Source: Lachnospiraceae bacterium
Lineage (GTDB): Bacteria > Bacillota > Clostridia > Lachnospirales > Lachnospiraceae
Length of the DNA: 64,000 nucleotides
Reading direction: 5' to 3'
Assembly (NCBI GenBank): GCA_009774175.1
Contig: VSNG01000002.1
Span: 82,890-146,889 of the forward strand
Positions 16,406 through 24,885 of the stretch are shown piece by piece. The notes beneath the pieces were generated by a model, which did no database searches, had not been told where the DNA came from, and was given only the letters and a program-made list of their open reading frames with translations. The position numbers and the translations under genes are program-made. Positions within the stretch are counted from its first letter, which is position 1. The number at the start of each line of letters is the position of its first letter.

Positions 16406-17639
16406 CTTCAGTGGCAGAATACTGCCCTGCGACACCGCAGCCCATCATCATAAGCAGATAATTCCTGCCGATATAATCGGAAATCAGATGGGCTTCCACT
16501 ACCGTGTACACGGCAAACATCACAAACAGCACAAGGGCGCATCCGTCCCTTTTCCTGTAAATCCGCCAAAGGAGCGCAAGATTTGCCAGCACATACAAAA
16601 TGCCGGGAATCACCCCGTAACGGTAAAACACCTTGACCCAGCCCATATCAAAATAGTAATTCATATTATTTTCGCAGGAAAAGGCAGACCAGGTCTGTAT
16701 CATACCGTCATTATTCTCGGAATTGGTCAGCGAGATAATCCTGCCGCTTATTTGTCGGTCAATCTTCCCCAGCGCCACAATATGATCGTTGTCTCTGGGA
16801 TTGACGAAGAAAAATTCATTCCACTGGGCGTCCTTCACCCGCTGGGCGCAGACCGCGGCATCCACGGAAAAAGCGATGCACAGAAGAAATACAAGCAGGC
16901 CGCAGACATAGGCGAAGCTCCTTTTTTGAAACGTCTTCGCAAAGGACATTACCCCCGCCCCGAAAAGAAACGTCATGGTGATAAGCATGCTGGTCTTGGA
17001 GCCGGTGAGCATGTAAACGCCCACGTTAAGCAGAATCAGGAACAGCCAAGTATACCATTTTAAGCGATCAAACCAGATATAAACCCCCAGCGCAGTCAGC
17101 ATGAAAAACATGCAGGAAAGGGCATTGGGATGCCCCATTCCAAGGGTATAGCGGGTCTCCGCCACCTCCTGCTCGCCGATATAAATGGTGGTTTCCGCCG
17201 GGGCCCGGCCATAGGCCTGGGTCAGGCTGATATCCCCGTAAATTCCCGTCACCGAAAGGGCCACGATGGCCAGACAGCCTGCAAGCGTCACGTAAAAAGT
17301 GTATTTTAACGCCTGTTTCAGGGGAATGCCCCTGCATGCCGCCACAAAAGTGACGATGCGGATGATATCGTTTTCTCCCGTCGCCCGGTAGGAAATAAAG
17401 CCCACGCCTTCCAGCAGGACAATCAACGCCCATTCCTTCCACTCATAACGGGTAAGCGCAAGCTTTGCGAAAAACAAAAGAAAGGTCACCCGAAACAGGT
17501 AGCCCTCAATGGGATTTGTATAATTACTTTTGTCAACGATCACCATAAGCAGTTCCATGGTCAGACCGATATAAAACAGAAGGCGGGGAACCGGGCTTTC
17601 CTCCCGAAGCCGTCTGTAAAGGTTCTTTATCTTTTCCAT
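16401..17639 (-). CDS. Wzy-like polysaccharide polymerase, polytopic membrane protein
   Basis: Predicted 412-residue membrane protein with about ten hydrophobic segments and a long loop in the second half (roughly 260-320), the arrangement of Wzy polymerases. It carries YTLGMGHPNALSC, sharing the GxxHPN feature with the other polymerase-like protein at 5202-6839. The family is too divergent for a firm motif-based call. It lies between the GT17-like gene and a GT4 gene, within a row of transferases, which fits a polymerase of repeat units exported by one of the two flippases in the locus. Confidence 0.65.
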   Translation of the reverse strand: MEKIKNLYRRLREESPVPRLLFYIGLTMELLMVIVDKSNYTNPIEGYLFRVTFLLFFAKLALTRYEWKEWALIVLLEGVGFISYRATGENDIIRIVTFVAACRGIPLKQALKYTFYVTLAGCLAIVALSVTGIYGDISLTQAYGRAPAETTIYIGEQEVAETRYTLGMGHPNALSCMFFMLTALGVYIWFDRLKWYTWLFLILLNVGVYMLTGSKTSMLITMTFLFGAGVMSFAKTFQKRSFAYVCGLLVFLLCIAFSVDAAVCAQRVKDAQWNEFFFVNPRDNDHIVALGKIDRQISGRIISLTNSENNDGMIQTWSAFSCENNMNYYFDMGWVKVFYRYGVIPGILYVLANLALLWRIYRKRDGCALVLFVMFAVYTVVEAHLISDYIGRNYLLMMMGCGVAGQYSATEE

Positions 17640-17656
17640 GCCTCTTCCTCCCCGGC

Positions 17657-18613
17657 TCAGGCGCGGTGAAGCATCCGTGCCGCCATCCCATGAAGCCTTC
17701 TAAGCCACTGTTTTACCGCAAGCTTAACCTTTTTCCCTGCAATGCCCGCCTTCCCGATCTCAGGCGCAATCAGGAAATCATATTCTTCTCTGTGATCCCG
17801 CAGATAGGCGGGAAAGCTCTCGTCAATTTCCACCCGCACAAACCTGGCGTCCCGGTCGAAAATATCCTCGCCGCAGAGAAGCCTGTCCACCGCCTCACTC
17901 AAATAACGCTTGCTATTATATTCCGAGTGCGCGGCCGCCTGCACCTTCACACCGATTCGTTTCGCCACGTCCCGTTCGCCGTCTCCGCCCATATAACCGA
18001 AATGCCAGCCGCCGTCAGCTACCCGCACGCTCCTTTTTTCTTTGGGGGACACCTCCCGCAAATACACGATCCCCGCTTCGGGAATATCCGCAAACCGGCA
18101 TATCTTCGTGCCAAGCCACTGTCTTTTTTCCACACCCGGAAATTCCCCCGTAATGGACAAAAGATTTCCCGAAACTTCTTCCATATTTAGAAAGCAGTAG
18201 AACATCCGCTGCGCCAGATGATAGATTTTTCCCTCTTCGAAGCGATCCATGACGCGCACCAGCGTTTTCGGATTGGGAATCTCATCCACATCGCTGAATA
18301 TGATGATGTCCTCCGGCTTACAGTTCGACAACGCCCGGATCAGCTGATTCTTCTGATACTTGTCCCGCTCGTGGGTAGTCACCCCCTCCATGGGAGAATC
18401 CTCCACGGCAACATAGCGTATCTTATCCTCAAATTCCGCAAAAAGCCGCCTGTTTTCTGCAAAAATCATCCGCTTTGGCTCGCCCGAAAAGGTCACGGAA
18501 GCCTCCTCGATCACAAAAAAGTCCACATAGGGAGCCATGATCTGCATACGCAGCTTTAAAATATCCAGTTCGTTAAAGAAAGGGATACAATCGTATACCA
18601 TGTACTGTTTCAT
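17657..18613 (-). CDS. GT17-like N-acetylglucosaminyltransferase family protein
   Basis: Predicted 318-residue protein that matches the GT17 family, whose founding member is the animal bisecting beta-1,4-GlcNAc transferase. Signs are the start YDCIPFFNELDILKLRMQIM, then DFFVIEEASVTFSGEPK, and EDIIIFSDVDEIPNPKTL with the DxD-type metal site, followed by GWHFGYMGG. Bacterial members occur in capsule and LPS loci and their sugars are mostly unproven. It follows the DUF5672 gene by 14 bases with GGATGAAAGG before the ATG. The protein has no membrane segment. Confidence 0.85.
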   Translation of the reverse strand: MKQYMVYDCIPFFNELDILKLRMQIMAPYVDFFVIEEASVTFSGEPKRMIFAENRRLFAEFEDKIRYVAVEDSPMEGVTTHERDKYQKNQLIRALSNCKPEDIIIFSDVDEIPNPKTLVRVMDRFEEGKIYHLAQRMFYCFLNMEEVSGNLLSITGEFPGVEKRQWLGTKICRFADIPEAGIVYLREVSPKEKRSVRVADGGWHFGYMGGDGERDVAKRIGVKVQAAAHSEYNSKRYLSEAVDRLLCGEDIFDRDARFVRVEIDESFPAYLRDHREEYDFLIAPEIGKAGIAGKKVKLAVKQWLRRLHGMAARMLHRA

Positions 18614-18627
18614 CCTTTCATCCTACA

Positions 18628-19410
18628 TTACGAAGAATGCCCGTTTTTCATTCTTCGCCAGAACAAAAACGGCCTGATCCGATCCTTGCACCACTGCCAT
18701 CTGGCTTTCAACGGATTGTGAAACTGCGGATACTGCGCATTTCTGCCCCGCCATTTGTGGAACACAAAGGGCTTCTCCACATCCATAATCTCGGGAATCA
18801 TATGCTCGTGGCCAAAATATTTCGCCACCTCAATGGGCGCAAAGCGCATTCCCGCCTCCTCAATCAAATGCCGGTATTTGCAGCACAGAAAAATATCCTC
18901 GTTGTATTCGTCTTCTTTCTCTATCTTCTCCCACAAAAGGCCCGCCTGCCCGGGAAAGTCCATAAGTCTTTTACTGCGGATCGACACGCTGTTGCCCACC
19001 CGGATAATCTCTCCTCTGGCGTCCCGGTAGGAATAATCGTTCTCCGGCAGAGGCCAGGGCGACCCGATATAGTCATAATTAAGAAATTCATCCCGCCAGC
19101 TTTCGGGATGCACCACGAACCCGTCCGCGTGCACGATCAGGGCAAACTCCGTATGAATGTGCTGTCCCAGCTCGTACACCATTTTGTAGTTGAATTTATC
19201 AATGTTATCCAGCTTTGATGTGTGGGAATAACGAATTGTGCGGGGCAAAGACAATGGTTTTCTGTGCGTGATAAGCACTACGTCGCCAAATGTAATCCCC
19301 TGCATGCTGTATTCCATGGCGCGGATCGTCTCGTAAATATTCACGCTGGTCATGGCCGCCAGCGTCACGTTCGGCAGTTTCCGTTTTGGTCCCCTTGTCT
19401 GCTGTTCCAT
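18628..19410 (-). CDS. DUF5672 family protein, likely glycosyltransferase
   Basis: Predicted 260-residue protein of the DUF5672 family, found in polysaccharide loci and thought to be GT-A-like transferases. Visible are LPNVTLAAMTSVNIYETIRAM, FALIVHADGFVVHPESW with an Asp in a DxD-like place, NYDYIGSPWPLP, VGNSVSIRSKRLMDF, and FGHEHMIPEI. The ATG at 19410 has AAAGGGG upstream and is preferred to an in-frame start at 19434. The last codons are built from a perfect 9-bp inverted repeat. The neighbour downstream is the GT17-like gene, so the two may add consecutive residues. Confidence 0.75.
   Translation of the reverse strand: MEQQTRGPKRKLPNVTLAAMTSVNIYETIRAMEYSMQGITFGDVVLITHRKPLSLPRTIRYSHTSKLDNIDKFNYKMVYELGQHIHTEFALIVHADGFVVHPESWRDEFLNYDYIGSPWPLPENDYSYRDARGEIIRVGNSVSIRSKRLMDFPGQAGLLWEKIEKEDEYNEDIFLCCKYRHLIEEAGMRFAPIEVAKYFGHEHMIPEIMDVEKPFVFHKWRGRNAQYPQFHNPLKARWQWCKDRIRPFLFWRRMKNGHSS
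18631..18657. repeat. Perfect 9-bp inverted repeat in final codons
   Basis: CGAAGAATG and CATTCTTCG flank a 9-base loop rich in T/C. It occupies the last codons of the DUF5672 gene directly next to its stop codon. It resembles in layout the hairpin at 19465-19492 (GAATGCC, T-rich loop, GGCATTC). No T-run follows, so it is not a typical terminator. Confidence 0.7.
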
Positions 19411-19464
19411 ATAGTCCCCTTTCCTGTGACACATTTTTGCGCTGTGTCCTATGGCCTAACATAC

Positions 19465-19492
19465 AGAGAATGCCTGTTTTTGGGCATTCTCT
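19465..19492. repeat. Perfect 10-bp hairpin between genes
   Basis: AGAGAATGCC, loop TGTTTTTG, GGCATTCTCT. It lies in the gap between the DUF6056 gene and the DUF5672 gene, directly beside the larger inverted repeat at 19494-19560. It could slow or partly end transcription or protect the upstream mRNA; no T-run follows on the minus strand. Confidence 0.75.
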
Positions 19493-19493
19493 C

Positions 19494-19560
19494 GCGTGAG
19501 ACTTAGTACTTCCTGGCGCCGCGCCCTATGGCGCGACGTCTGTGGAAGTACTTCTCACGC
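19494..19560. repeat. Nested inverted repeat enclosing a stop codon
   Basis: Outer arms GCGTGAG-ACTT-AGTACTTCC (19494-19513) and GGAAGTACTTCTCACGC (19544-19560) pair with a three-base bulge. An inner stem CGCGCC-CTAT-GGCGCG (19520-19535) holds the stop codon of the DUF6056 gene (19526-19528) in its loop. With the adjoining hairpin this makes about 95 bases of palindromic DNA, like an inserted REP- or MITE-like element that now supplies the gene's last codons. Confidence 0.65.
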
Positions 19561-21046
19561 TGCGCACGCTGTCTTTATGGTAATACCGCGCCACCGCCAC
19601 ATTCAGCCAGTTTCCCTCGTCCTGCGTCAGATCGTTAAAGTCAAAAAGCGCCGGCCTAGCGCTGTAGGGCGCAACCTCCACCTGCAAAATATCCTCGTCC
19701 GTATAGAGCTCGTGCCGCTCCATGGCTTCCCGATAAAACGTCTGCGCGTCCCCGTTTACCACAGACCGCAGGGCGGAAATACTGGTGTAGGTATTTTTGT
19801 CCGCCGTCAGCAGCCACACCGCCAGAAGCAGAAACAGGCCCAGAACAGTCATACGGTTTCCCGCCCGCTCCAGAAACAGACCGAAAGCCTCCGCCGCGCC
19901 GTCCGTACGCTTCCGCCTGTGGGAAAAATATCCCATCCAATATGCCGTTACCAGAAATACCGCCAGATAATAGGTCATTTGAATGATCGTATCCACCCGG
20001 GACAGTCCCACCATACCTACCGCATAGAGAGTCGGCGTAAACATTGCCGAAATCACGCAGTACGCCCCGGCCGTCACCAGAACCGGATGGGAAAAGTCCC
20101 GTCTCGAAGCCTTTGCCAGCTTCCACAAAAGAGGCAGAAGGGCAATCCATAAAATCACCATAAGCACCGGCGTCCATCGGATCGCAAACACGGCCGTATG
20201 ATAAAAGGACAACGCGACAGACTTCACCGCAGAATAGCCCTCATCCAGATCCATGCTTCCCCGCCTTACGTTGCCGGGTGCAATCACATTAACCAGAAAT
20301 CCGGCGCTTCCAGTTACAAACGGTATTATAACATATGCTATTCTATCTCTTTTCCGCCAGAAAGCATAAAGAATCAGAAAAACCATAAGTATCTCCGCCT
20401 GCAGGCCCGTTACCAGATTGCCGCCGGCCACAATCACGGCAAGAACCGCCGCCGTTATACAGCAGACCGCCGCCCGCCCCTTCTTTTCCGCCCAGACGGC
20501 GCCTGAAACAAGGGTCAGCACAAAAAACCAGACAGACTGCATCAGCACGTAGTGGGTAGAGCCGTTATACCAGTAAATCCCTTCAAAGGGCGCCTCCATC
20601 ACCTGATAAAACACAAACAGCAAAAGCGCCATGATCAGGGACGCGCCCTCCTGATCACAGCCCAGCCACCTGATAAAAGCATGCCGCCCCAGCACAAAGG
20701 AGGAGGAAGCAAGCATACCGATCATCAGAACGGGAACCACCCAGGCAATGCCATAGTTAAAATTCATGGGACAAAGCCCCATCAGGAAGCAGGACACATA
20801 GGTCCCCTGCCATTCCCGGTAAAAATCCATGTTCTGCCGCCATGCTTCCTGCACGGAGGCGTAAAAGTCCCCCGTCTCCTGCCACACGTCATGCACCCGC
20901 GTACCGTAATCATAGTCGTCTATACACATGACATTGTATTTTCCCAGCCAGAGCAGGGGAATCAGGGACAGGCACAAAAAAATTACCGCACATATTTTCA
21001 TCTGTCGAATTGACACTGCTTTTCCGATTTGCCGCTTACCCGTCAT
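19526..21046 (-). CDS. DUF6056-like polytopic membrane protein
   Basis: Predicted 506-residue membrane protein with about eleven hydrophobic segments. After the first segment it has the extracytoplasmic DDYDYGTRVHDVW, then YREWQGTYVSCFLMGLCPM, and a repeat of WYNGSTHYVLMQSVW further on. These features fit the DUF6056 group, whose acidic motif after TM1 recalls GT-C glycosyltransferases using polyprenyl-phosphate sugars. A paralogue lies at 33388-34878 (same layout, GDDFTHG in the same place). The start is six bases after the preceding stop with AAAAGGG upstream. The last twelve or so codons lie in a nested palindrome (19494-19560), so the C-terminus may not be ancestral. Function is unknown. 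Confidence 0.65.
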   Translation of the reverse strand: MTGKRQIGKAVSIRQMKICAVIFLCLSLIPLLWLGKYNVMCIDDYDYGTRVHDVWQETGDFYASVQEAWRQNMDFYREWQGTYVSCFLMGLCPMNFNYGIAWVVPVLMIGMLASSSFVLGRHAFIRWLGCDQEGASLIMALLLFVFYQVMEAPFEGIYWYNGSTHYVLMQSVWFFVLTLVSGAVWAEKKGRAAVCCITAAVLAVIVAGGNLVTGLQAEILMVFLILYAFWRKRDRIAYVIIPFVTGSAGFLVNVIAPGNVRRGSMDLDEGYSAVKSVALSFYHTAVFAIRWTPVLMVILWIALLPLLWKLAKASRRDFSHPVLVTAGAYCVISAMFTPTLYAVGMVGLSRVDTIIQMTYYLAVFLVTAYWMGYFSHRRKRTDGAAEAFGLFLERAGNRMTVLGLFLLLAVWLLTADKNTYTSISALRSVVNGDAQTFYREAMERHELYTDEDILQVEVAPYSARPALFDFNDLTQDEGNWLNVAVARYYHKDSVRSVRSTSTDVAP

Positions 21047-21052
21047 ATAACA

Positions 21053-22081
21053 TCAAACCCTTTTCAGTCTTCGTAGCACGCCTCTGCCAATCTTGCACAC
21101 ATAGGCCTTCCTGTAGATATACTGCGCGCGCAGTTTTGCCGCCTGCCGCCCTATGCCCGCAGGCTTCCTGTTCAGCGCGGCATATTTTTTTGATTGCTTC
21201 TTGTAGGCCGCAAGCTCCTCCCGGCATTCCTGTGCCGTAAACAATCTGCCCTTTCTGTCCATATAATGAAACAGGCTGTAAATATTCTGCTCCGAAGCCC
21301 AGTAACCGTCGGACACATTGTGTCTCGCCCAGTATTTAGGCGCTATGGCAAATTGCAGGGTATCGCTGGTATGGGCCGGCAGACAGGCAAAGGAGGAATT
21401 GGATAGTAATAAATAGTAGGCGTTCTTCAATGTGACGTAATCCTTGCCGATATCGAAATGATGCGCTTCTATGCCCGGCAGCATTTTCTGTGCCGTGGCC
21501 ACATCGTCCGTAATAATCAGAAACTCCATATCAGGACGGATTTTTTTCATTTCTTCCATTCCGTGAAGCCAGTACTTCCGATTAATCAAAAGCTCCGGGC
21601 TGCCCGTATACTCTCCGCCCCGCATATTAATAATACAGAGATTTTCCCTGCTGTATTCGTAAGAATCATACTCTTTCTTTACCTTAAGCCACTCTTTGAC
21701 CTGAGGCAGGTATTTTACAAAATACGACTCGTCCTGCATGTTCCCGTAAAGAAGCGTATTATCCTCCACCCGGTGGATGGCCGGATCCGCTCCCGCCACA
21801 TAACAGCCGTGGGTCAGGTCATGAGCAGAATTTCCGATAAAAAGCCGCTCCTCTGCGTCGTGATAAATCCTGAAATTTTTCTTCTCATCCTCAGAAATCG
21901 CATGTCCCAGATCCATGTCCATAAAATACATGCCTCTGTCGCTGTGAATGTTGACGGCAAAACGCTCCTGTCCAGCTGTGCCGAACTCATATCCGTTCTC
22001 CAGCGCCACCGCTCTGGCGGTTACATAGCAGAACAGCTGATTGCCAAGCCCCTGTCCGTCAATAAACTCTGTCCCGATCAT
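21053..22081 (-). CDS. Divergent GT11-like fucosyltransferase family protein
   Basis: Predicted 342-residue protein that begins with the GT11-like TEFIDGQGLGNQLFCYVTARA, so it belongs to the same superfamily as alpha-1,2-fucosyltransferases. In place of the usual HVRRGDY donor motif it has INMRGGEYTG, and the C-terminal region keeps only a loose version of the Asn-Ser-Ser-Phe element (LLSNSSFACLPAHTSDT). It may therefore use a different GDP-sugar or acceptor. It follows the ABC flippase gene by 50 bases and precedes a DUF6056 gene by six. A similar group occurs in clostridial glycan loci without known sugar specificity. Confidence 0.7.
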   Translation of the reverse strand: MIGTEFIDGQGLGNQLFCYVTARAVALENGYEFGTAGQERFAVNIHSDRGMYFMDMDLGHAISEDEKKNFRIYHDAEERLFIGNSAHDLTHGCYVAGADPAIHRVEDNTLLYGNMQDESYFVKYLPQVKEWLKVKKEYDSYEYSRENLCIINMRGGEYTGSPELLINRKYWLHGMEEMKKIRPDMEFLIITDDVATAQKMLPGIEAHHFDIGKDYVTLKNAYYLLLSNSSFACLPAHTSDTLQFAIAPKYWARHNVSDGYWASEQNIYSLFHYMDRKGRLFTAQECREELAAYKKQSKKYAALNRKPAGIGRQAAKLRAQYIYRKAYVCKIGRGVLRRLKRV

Positions 22082-22131
22082 TCGATTTACGCGTATCCTT
22101 TCTCATTCCATACAATGCCTGACTGCTTCGT

Positions 22132-23931
22132 CTATGATTCCAGCGCAGTCTGCGTAATTTTTTCATTCTCCACCTTATATATAATGTCGCACTTTGCAAT
22201 CGTATTGAGCCGGTGGGCAATAATTACCATGGTCTTTTTCCCGTGGAAGCTGTTGACCGCCTCCATCACCGCCGCCTCCGTATCCCCGTCAAGGGCCGAG
22301 GTTGCCTCGTCAAACACCAGAATTTCTGGATTGTGATAGAGCGCCCTTGCGATGCCGAGACGCTGTCTCTGCCCGCCGGATATCCTGACGCCCCTGTCGC
22401 CGATGGTCGTCTCCAATCCCTCCGGGAGCTCTTCCACAAAGCTCTTTAGCTGCGCTTCTTCCAGTACTTCCCATATTCTGTGATCGTCTATCTTATCCGC
22501 GTCAATGCCAAAAGCGATGTTATCCCGGATGGACTCGTCAATCAGATAGATGGACTGGGGGATATAGCCGATCTTTGAAAGCCAGGACGGATAATTTTCA
22601 AAAATATTTTTGCCATCGCAGGTAATCGCGCCCGCCTGCACATGCAAAAGCCCCAGCAGAATATCAACAATTGTGGACTTGCCCGCGCCCGACGGCCCCA
22701 TAATGCCCACCGACTGTCCTTTCCTGACCTCCATATGAGCGTCCGTGAAAATCGGTTTGTCCGTGTTTGGGTAAGTAAAGCTGATATGATCCAGCACAAT
22801 CTTATCTTCCAGCGTAAGCGGTTCTTTCTCCTGCTCCTGTTCTCCCGTCAGTCCCGTCACACTGCCGTTTACATCCTGCTTCATATTTTCCGTCAGATTT
22901 TCATACAGATAATCCAGACAAGGCTGTGCGTAGGCAATCTCCGACAAATAGGTATTGATACGGTTAGTGGCGGGCATTACGCGAACCGCCGCCGCCGCAA
23001 AAGCGGTAAGCTGGGAGAACAGCAGCGTAATATCGCCTCCCTGCACAATAAACAGGAAAATAAAGGAAAGCATTGCCGCGATAAAGACCGTCTCAATCAA
23101 AAGCCTTGGCGTATTGTTCATCACCGCGTAGTTTCTCGCCACATTGGCCCCCACTGCGCCGCTTTCATAATAATTACGTACAAAAAACTCTTCTCTGTGC
23201 AGCACCTTGACATCCTTCAGCCCGTAAATGGACTGAATCCGCCATTTCGCAATCCGCGACTGGATCGCCTGATTCTTTTTACCGATGGCATTTAGCCGGG
23301 GTTTGAGCACCTTCGTGATCATCAGGGTCATGCCCAGAAAAAGCGCGCCGCAGCCGACGGAGATTGCAGGACTCACCCAGACCACCAGCACGAGACAGAT
23401 CGACACCGCTACAACAATTTCCGTGGTCATTTGAATCAGCACCAGTATCAGCTGAAACGCATTTGGAATGTCGCTGTCCGTCAGTCGAAACACCGTGGGA
23501 ATATCCGCGCCCAGATAATCTTCATAGGGGCGGTTTAAAAACTCCCGCATCACCCGGCTGATCATCCGGTTCCGGTTTCTGGTCACAAAAGTATTCTGCA
23601 CGTAGGTCTGAAACAGAAGATAGGCGTTTTTGAATATAAAGAGAAAAATCGTCACACCGAGCATCCAGAGAATCAGATTTCTCGAAGAATCTATATGAAG
23701 GAGGGCTGCGATCCAGCCCACCAGCTCGTTTTCCATAATCTCATCCGGCGACATGATCGCCTGCACTAACGGCAGCATCATGGACACGCCAAGGGTCTCC
23801 AGAATACCGCCGATCAGAATGAGAACAGCAAGACCAGCCAGCTGTATCAGCTGTCTTCTGTCAAAAAGGTATGCAATTTCCTGAAGCAGTCCTGCCTTTT
23901 TCTGTTCGTTTTCCTTAACGGCACTTCTCAT
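22132..23931 (-). CDS. ABC-type lipid-linked oligosaccharide flippase, PglK-like
   Basis: Predicted 599-residue half-transporter with an N-terminal six-helix membrane domain (about residues 25-330) and a C-terminal nucleotide-binding domain. Walker A is GPSGAGKST, the signature is ISGGQRQRLGIARAL, Walker B is ILVFDEATSALD, and the switch histidine is in IIAHRLN; all are intact, so it should hydrolyse ATP. This layout and its place among glycosyltransferases match PglK/WlaB, which flips a complete lipid-linked oligosaccharide. It overlaps the upstream GT11 gene by four bases (ATGA). Together with PglF-, PglE-, PglC- and PglA-like proteins at the other end of the locus it suggests a pgl-type pathway. 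Confidence 0.85.
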   Translation of the reverse strand: MRSAVKENEQKKAGLLQEIAYLFDRRQLIQLAGLAVLILIGGILETLGVSMMLPLVQAIMSPDEIMENELVGWIAALLHIDSSRNLILWMLGVTIFLFIFKNAYLLFQTYVQNTFVTRNRNRMISRVMREFLNRPYEDYLGADIPTVFRLTDSDIPNAFQLILVLIQMTTEIVVAVSICLVLVVWVSPAISVGCGALFLGMTLMITKVLKPRLNAIGKKNQAIQSRIAKWRIQSIYGLKDVKVLHREEFFVRNYYESGAVGANVARNYAVMNNTPRLLIETVFIAAMLSFIFLFIVQGGDITLLFSQLTAFAAAAVRVMPATNRINTYLSEIAYAQPCLDYLYENLTENMKQDVNGSVTGLTGEQEQEKEPLTLEDKIVLDHISFTYPNTDKPIFTDAHMEVRKGQSVGIMGPSGAGKSTIVDILLGLLHVQAGAITCDGKNIFENYPSWLSKIGYIPQSIYLIDESIRDNIAFGIDADKIDDHRIWEVLEEAQLKSFVEELPEGLETTIGDRGVRISGGQRQRLGIARALYHNPEILVFDEATSALDGDTEAAVMEAVNSFHGKKTMVIIAHRLNTIAKCDIIYKVENEKITQTALES

Positions 23932-24860
23932 AAACCGTGTATTCCTTCCTTATTATAGGACAATTTTTGCATATCCGTGCGGTAACAGTCCCGGCAGTCC
24001 ACCCCGTTAAGCCACTGCTTTGGCGCAAACACCGTCTTTTTCGGATTGGGATTTAAGTAAGACGCCCACCAGCTGAAACTGCTGTTTGCGAGAATGTGAT
24101 GCCTGCACCGGCTCATCAACACAAACTCCGCGTAATCCACAGCCTGCTGGTTTCCCGAAAGGGCAATTCTGTCAATATCGCCGGCCTGCCCCATTCCATC
24201 GCCTTCCCACTCCCTGTCATTACAGAAAAGAAAGAACCTGCACCGTGGATATAGCTCCCGCATCCGACGTATTCCTTCCATATAATATGCGTCCGTGCAG
24301 ATGCCGCCGTAGAGCGCCTGATTGTCCGGCGTCAGATAATCGCCCCTGCGGACGTGCACGCTTACAGAACATGTGTTATCTATTTCCTGTAAATACTGCT
24401 CTGCGGATTTGCCTCCGCTGCCGTTATCCCACAGCCCTTCAAGGCGCAGCCACTGGATCAGCCTGTCCGTATCGTAAACCTCCCTGACCTGATCCGCCGC
24501 CTCATGAAAATACCGTTCTGTCTGCCAGTAACCCTCCAGATAAATATCGTCCCAGGTCAATACCTCCGGCATAAAAAACTTACTCTCCTCAAAATAGGAT
24601 TTCTTGTGTCTGCCAAAGAGCTTTCTCCTCACTCTATGCCAAGGCAGCATGGAAGAGTCCAGCATCTTTTGCAGTTCCTTTTTGGACGGGCGTTCATAGG
24701 AGACACCGAAGGGCATAAGGGCCAGGTCTCTCTGAGGATCCTCCGCAAACCCGGACACATCGTCTATCTTTACTTCCCTGCCAAGGCTTTTCAGTTGCAA
24801 ATATAGGGCGTACTGGAACATCTGGTTCCCCAGGCCGCCCGCAAGCTGTACAATTACCAT
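23928..24860 (-). CDS. Alpha-1,2-fucosyltransferase family (GT11)
   Basis: Predicted 310-residue GT11 enzyme: MVIVQLAGGLGNQMFQYALY at the N-terminus, SVHVRRGDYLTPDN in the middle and MSRCRHHILANSSFSWWASYL near the C-terminus, all as in active alpha-1,2-fucosyltransferases. Expected donor is GDP-fucose. AAAGGACAGAG lies just before the ATG. It sits between a GT2 gene and the ABC flippase gene, so the fucose is probably added before the lipid-linked glycan is flipped. It is more typical than the GT11-like protein two genes downstream. Confidence 0.92.
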   Translation of the reverse strand: MVIVQLAGGLGNQMFQYALYLQLKSLGREVKIDDVSGFAEDPQRDLALMPFGVSYERPSKKELQKMLDSSMLPWHRVRRKLFGRHKKSYFEESKFFMPEVLTWDDIYLEGYWQTERYFHEAADQVREVYDTDRLIQWLRLEGLWDNGSGGKSAEQYLQEIDNTCSVSVHVRRGDYLTPDNQALYGGICTDAYYMEGIRRMRELYPRCRFFLFCNDREWEGDGMGQAGDIDRIALSGNQQAVDYAEFVLMSRCRHHILANSSFSWWASYLNPNPKKTVFAPKQWLNGVDCRDCYRTDMQKLSYNKEGIHGL

Positions 24861-24885
24861 CTCTGTCCTTTTATGATATCAATCG

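Noticed and set aside
18631..18657. Hairpin as an intrinsic terminator
   Set aside because: It lies inside the final codons and is followed by a start codon region without a T-run, so termination there is unlikely.
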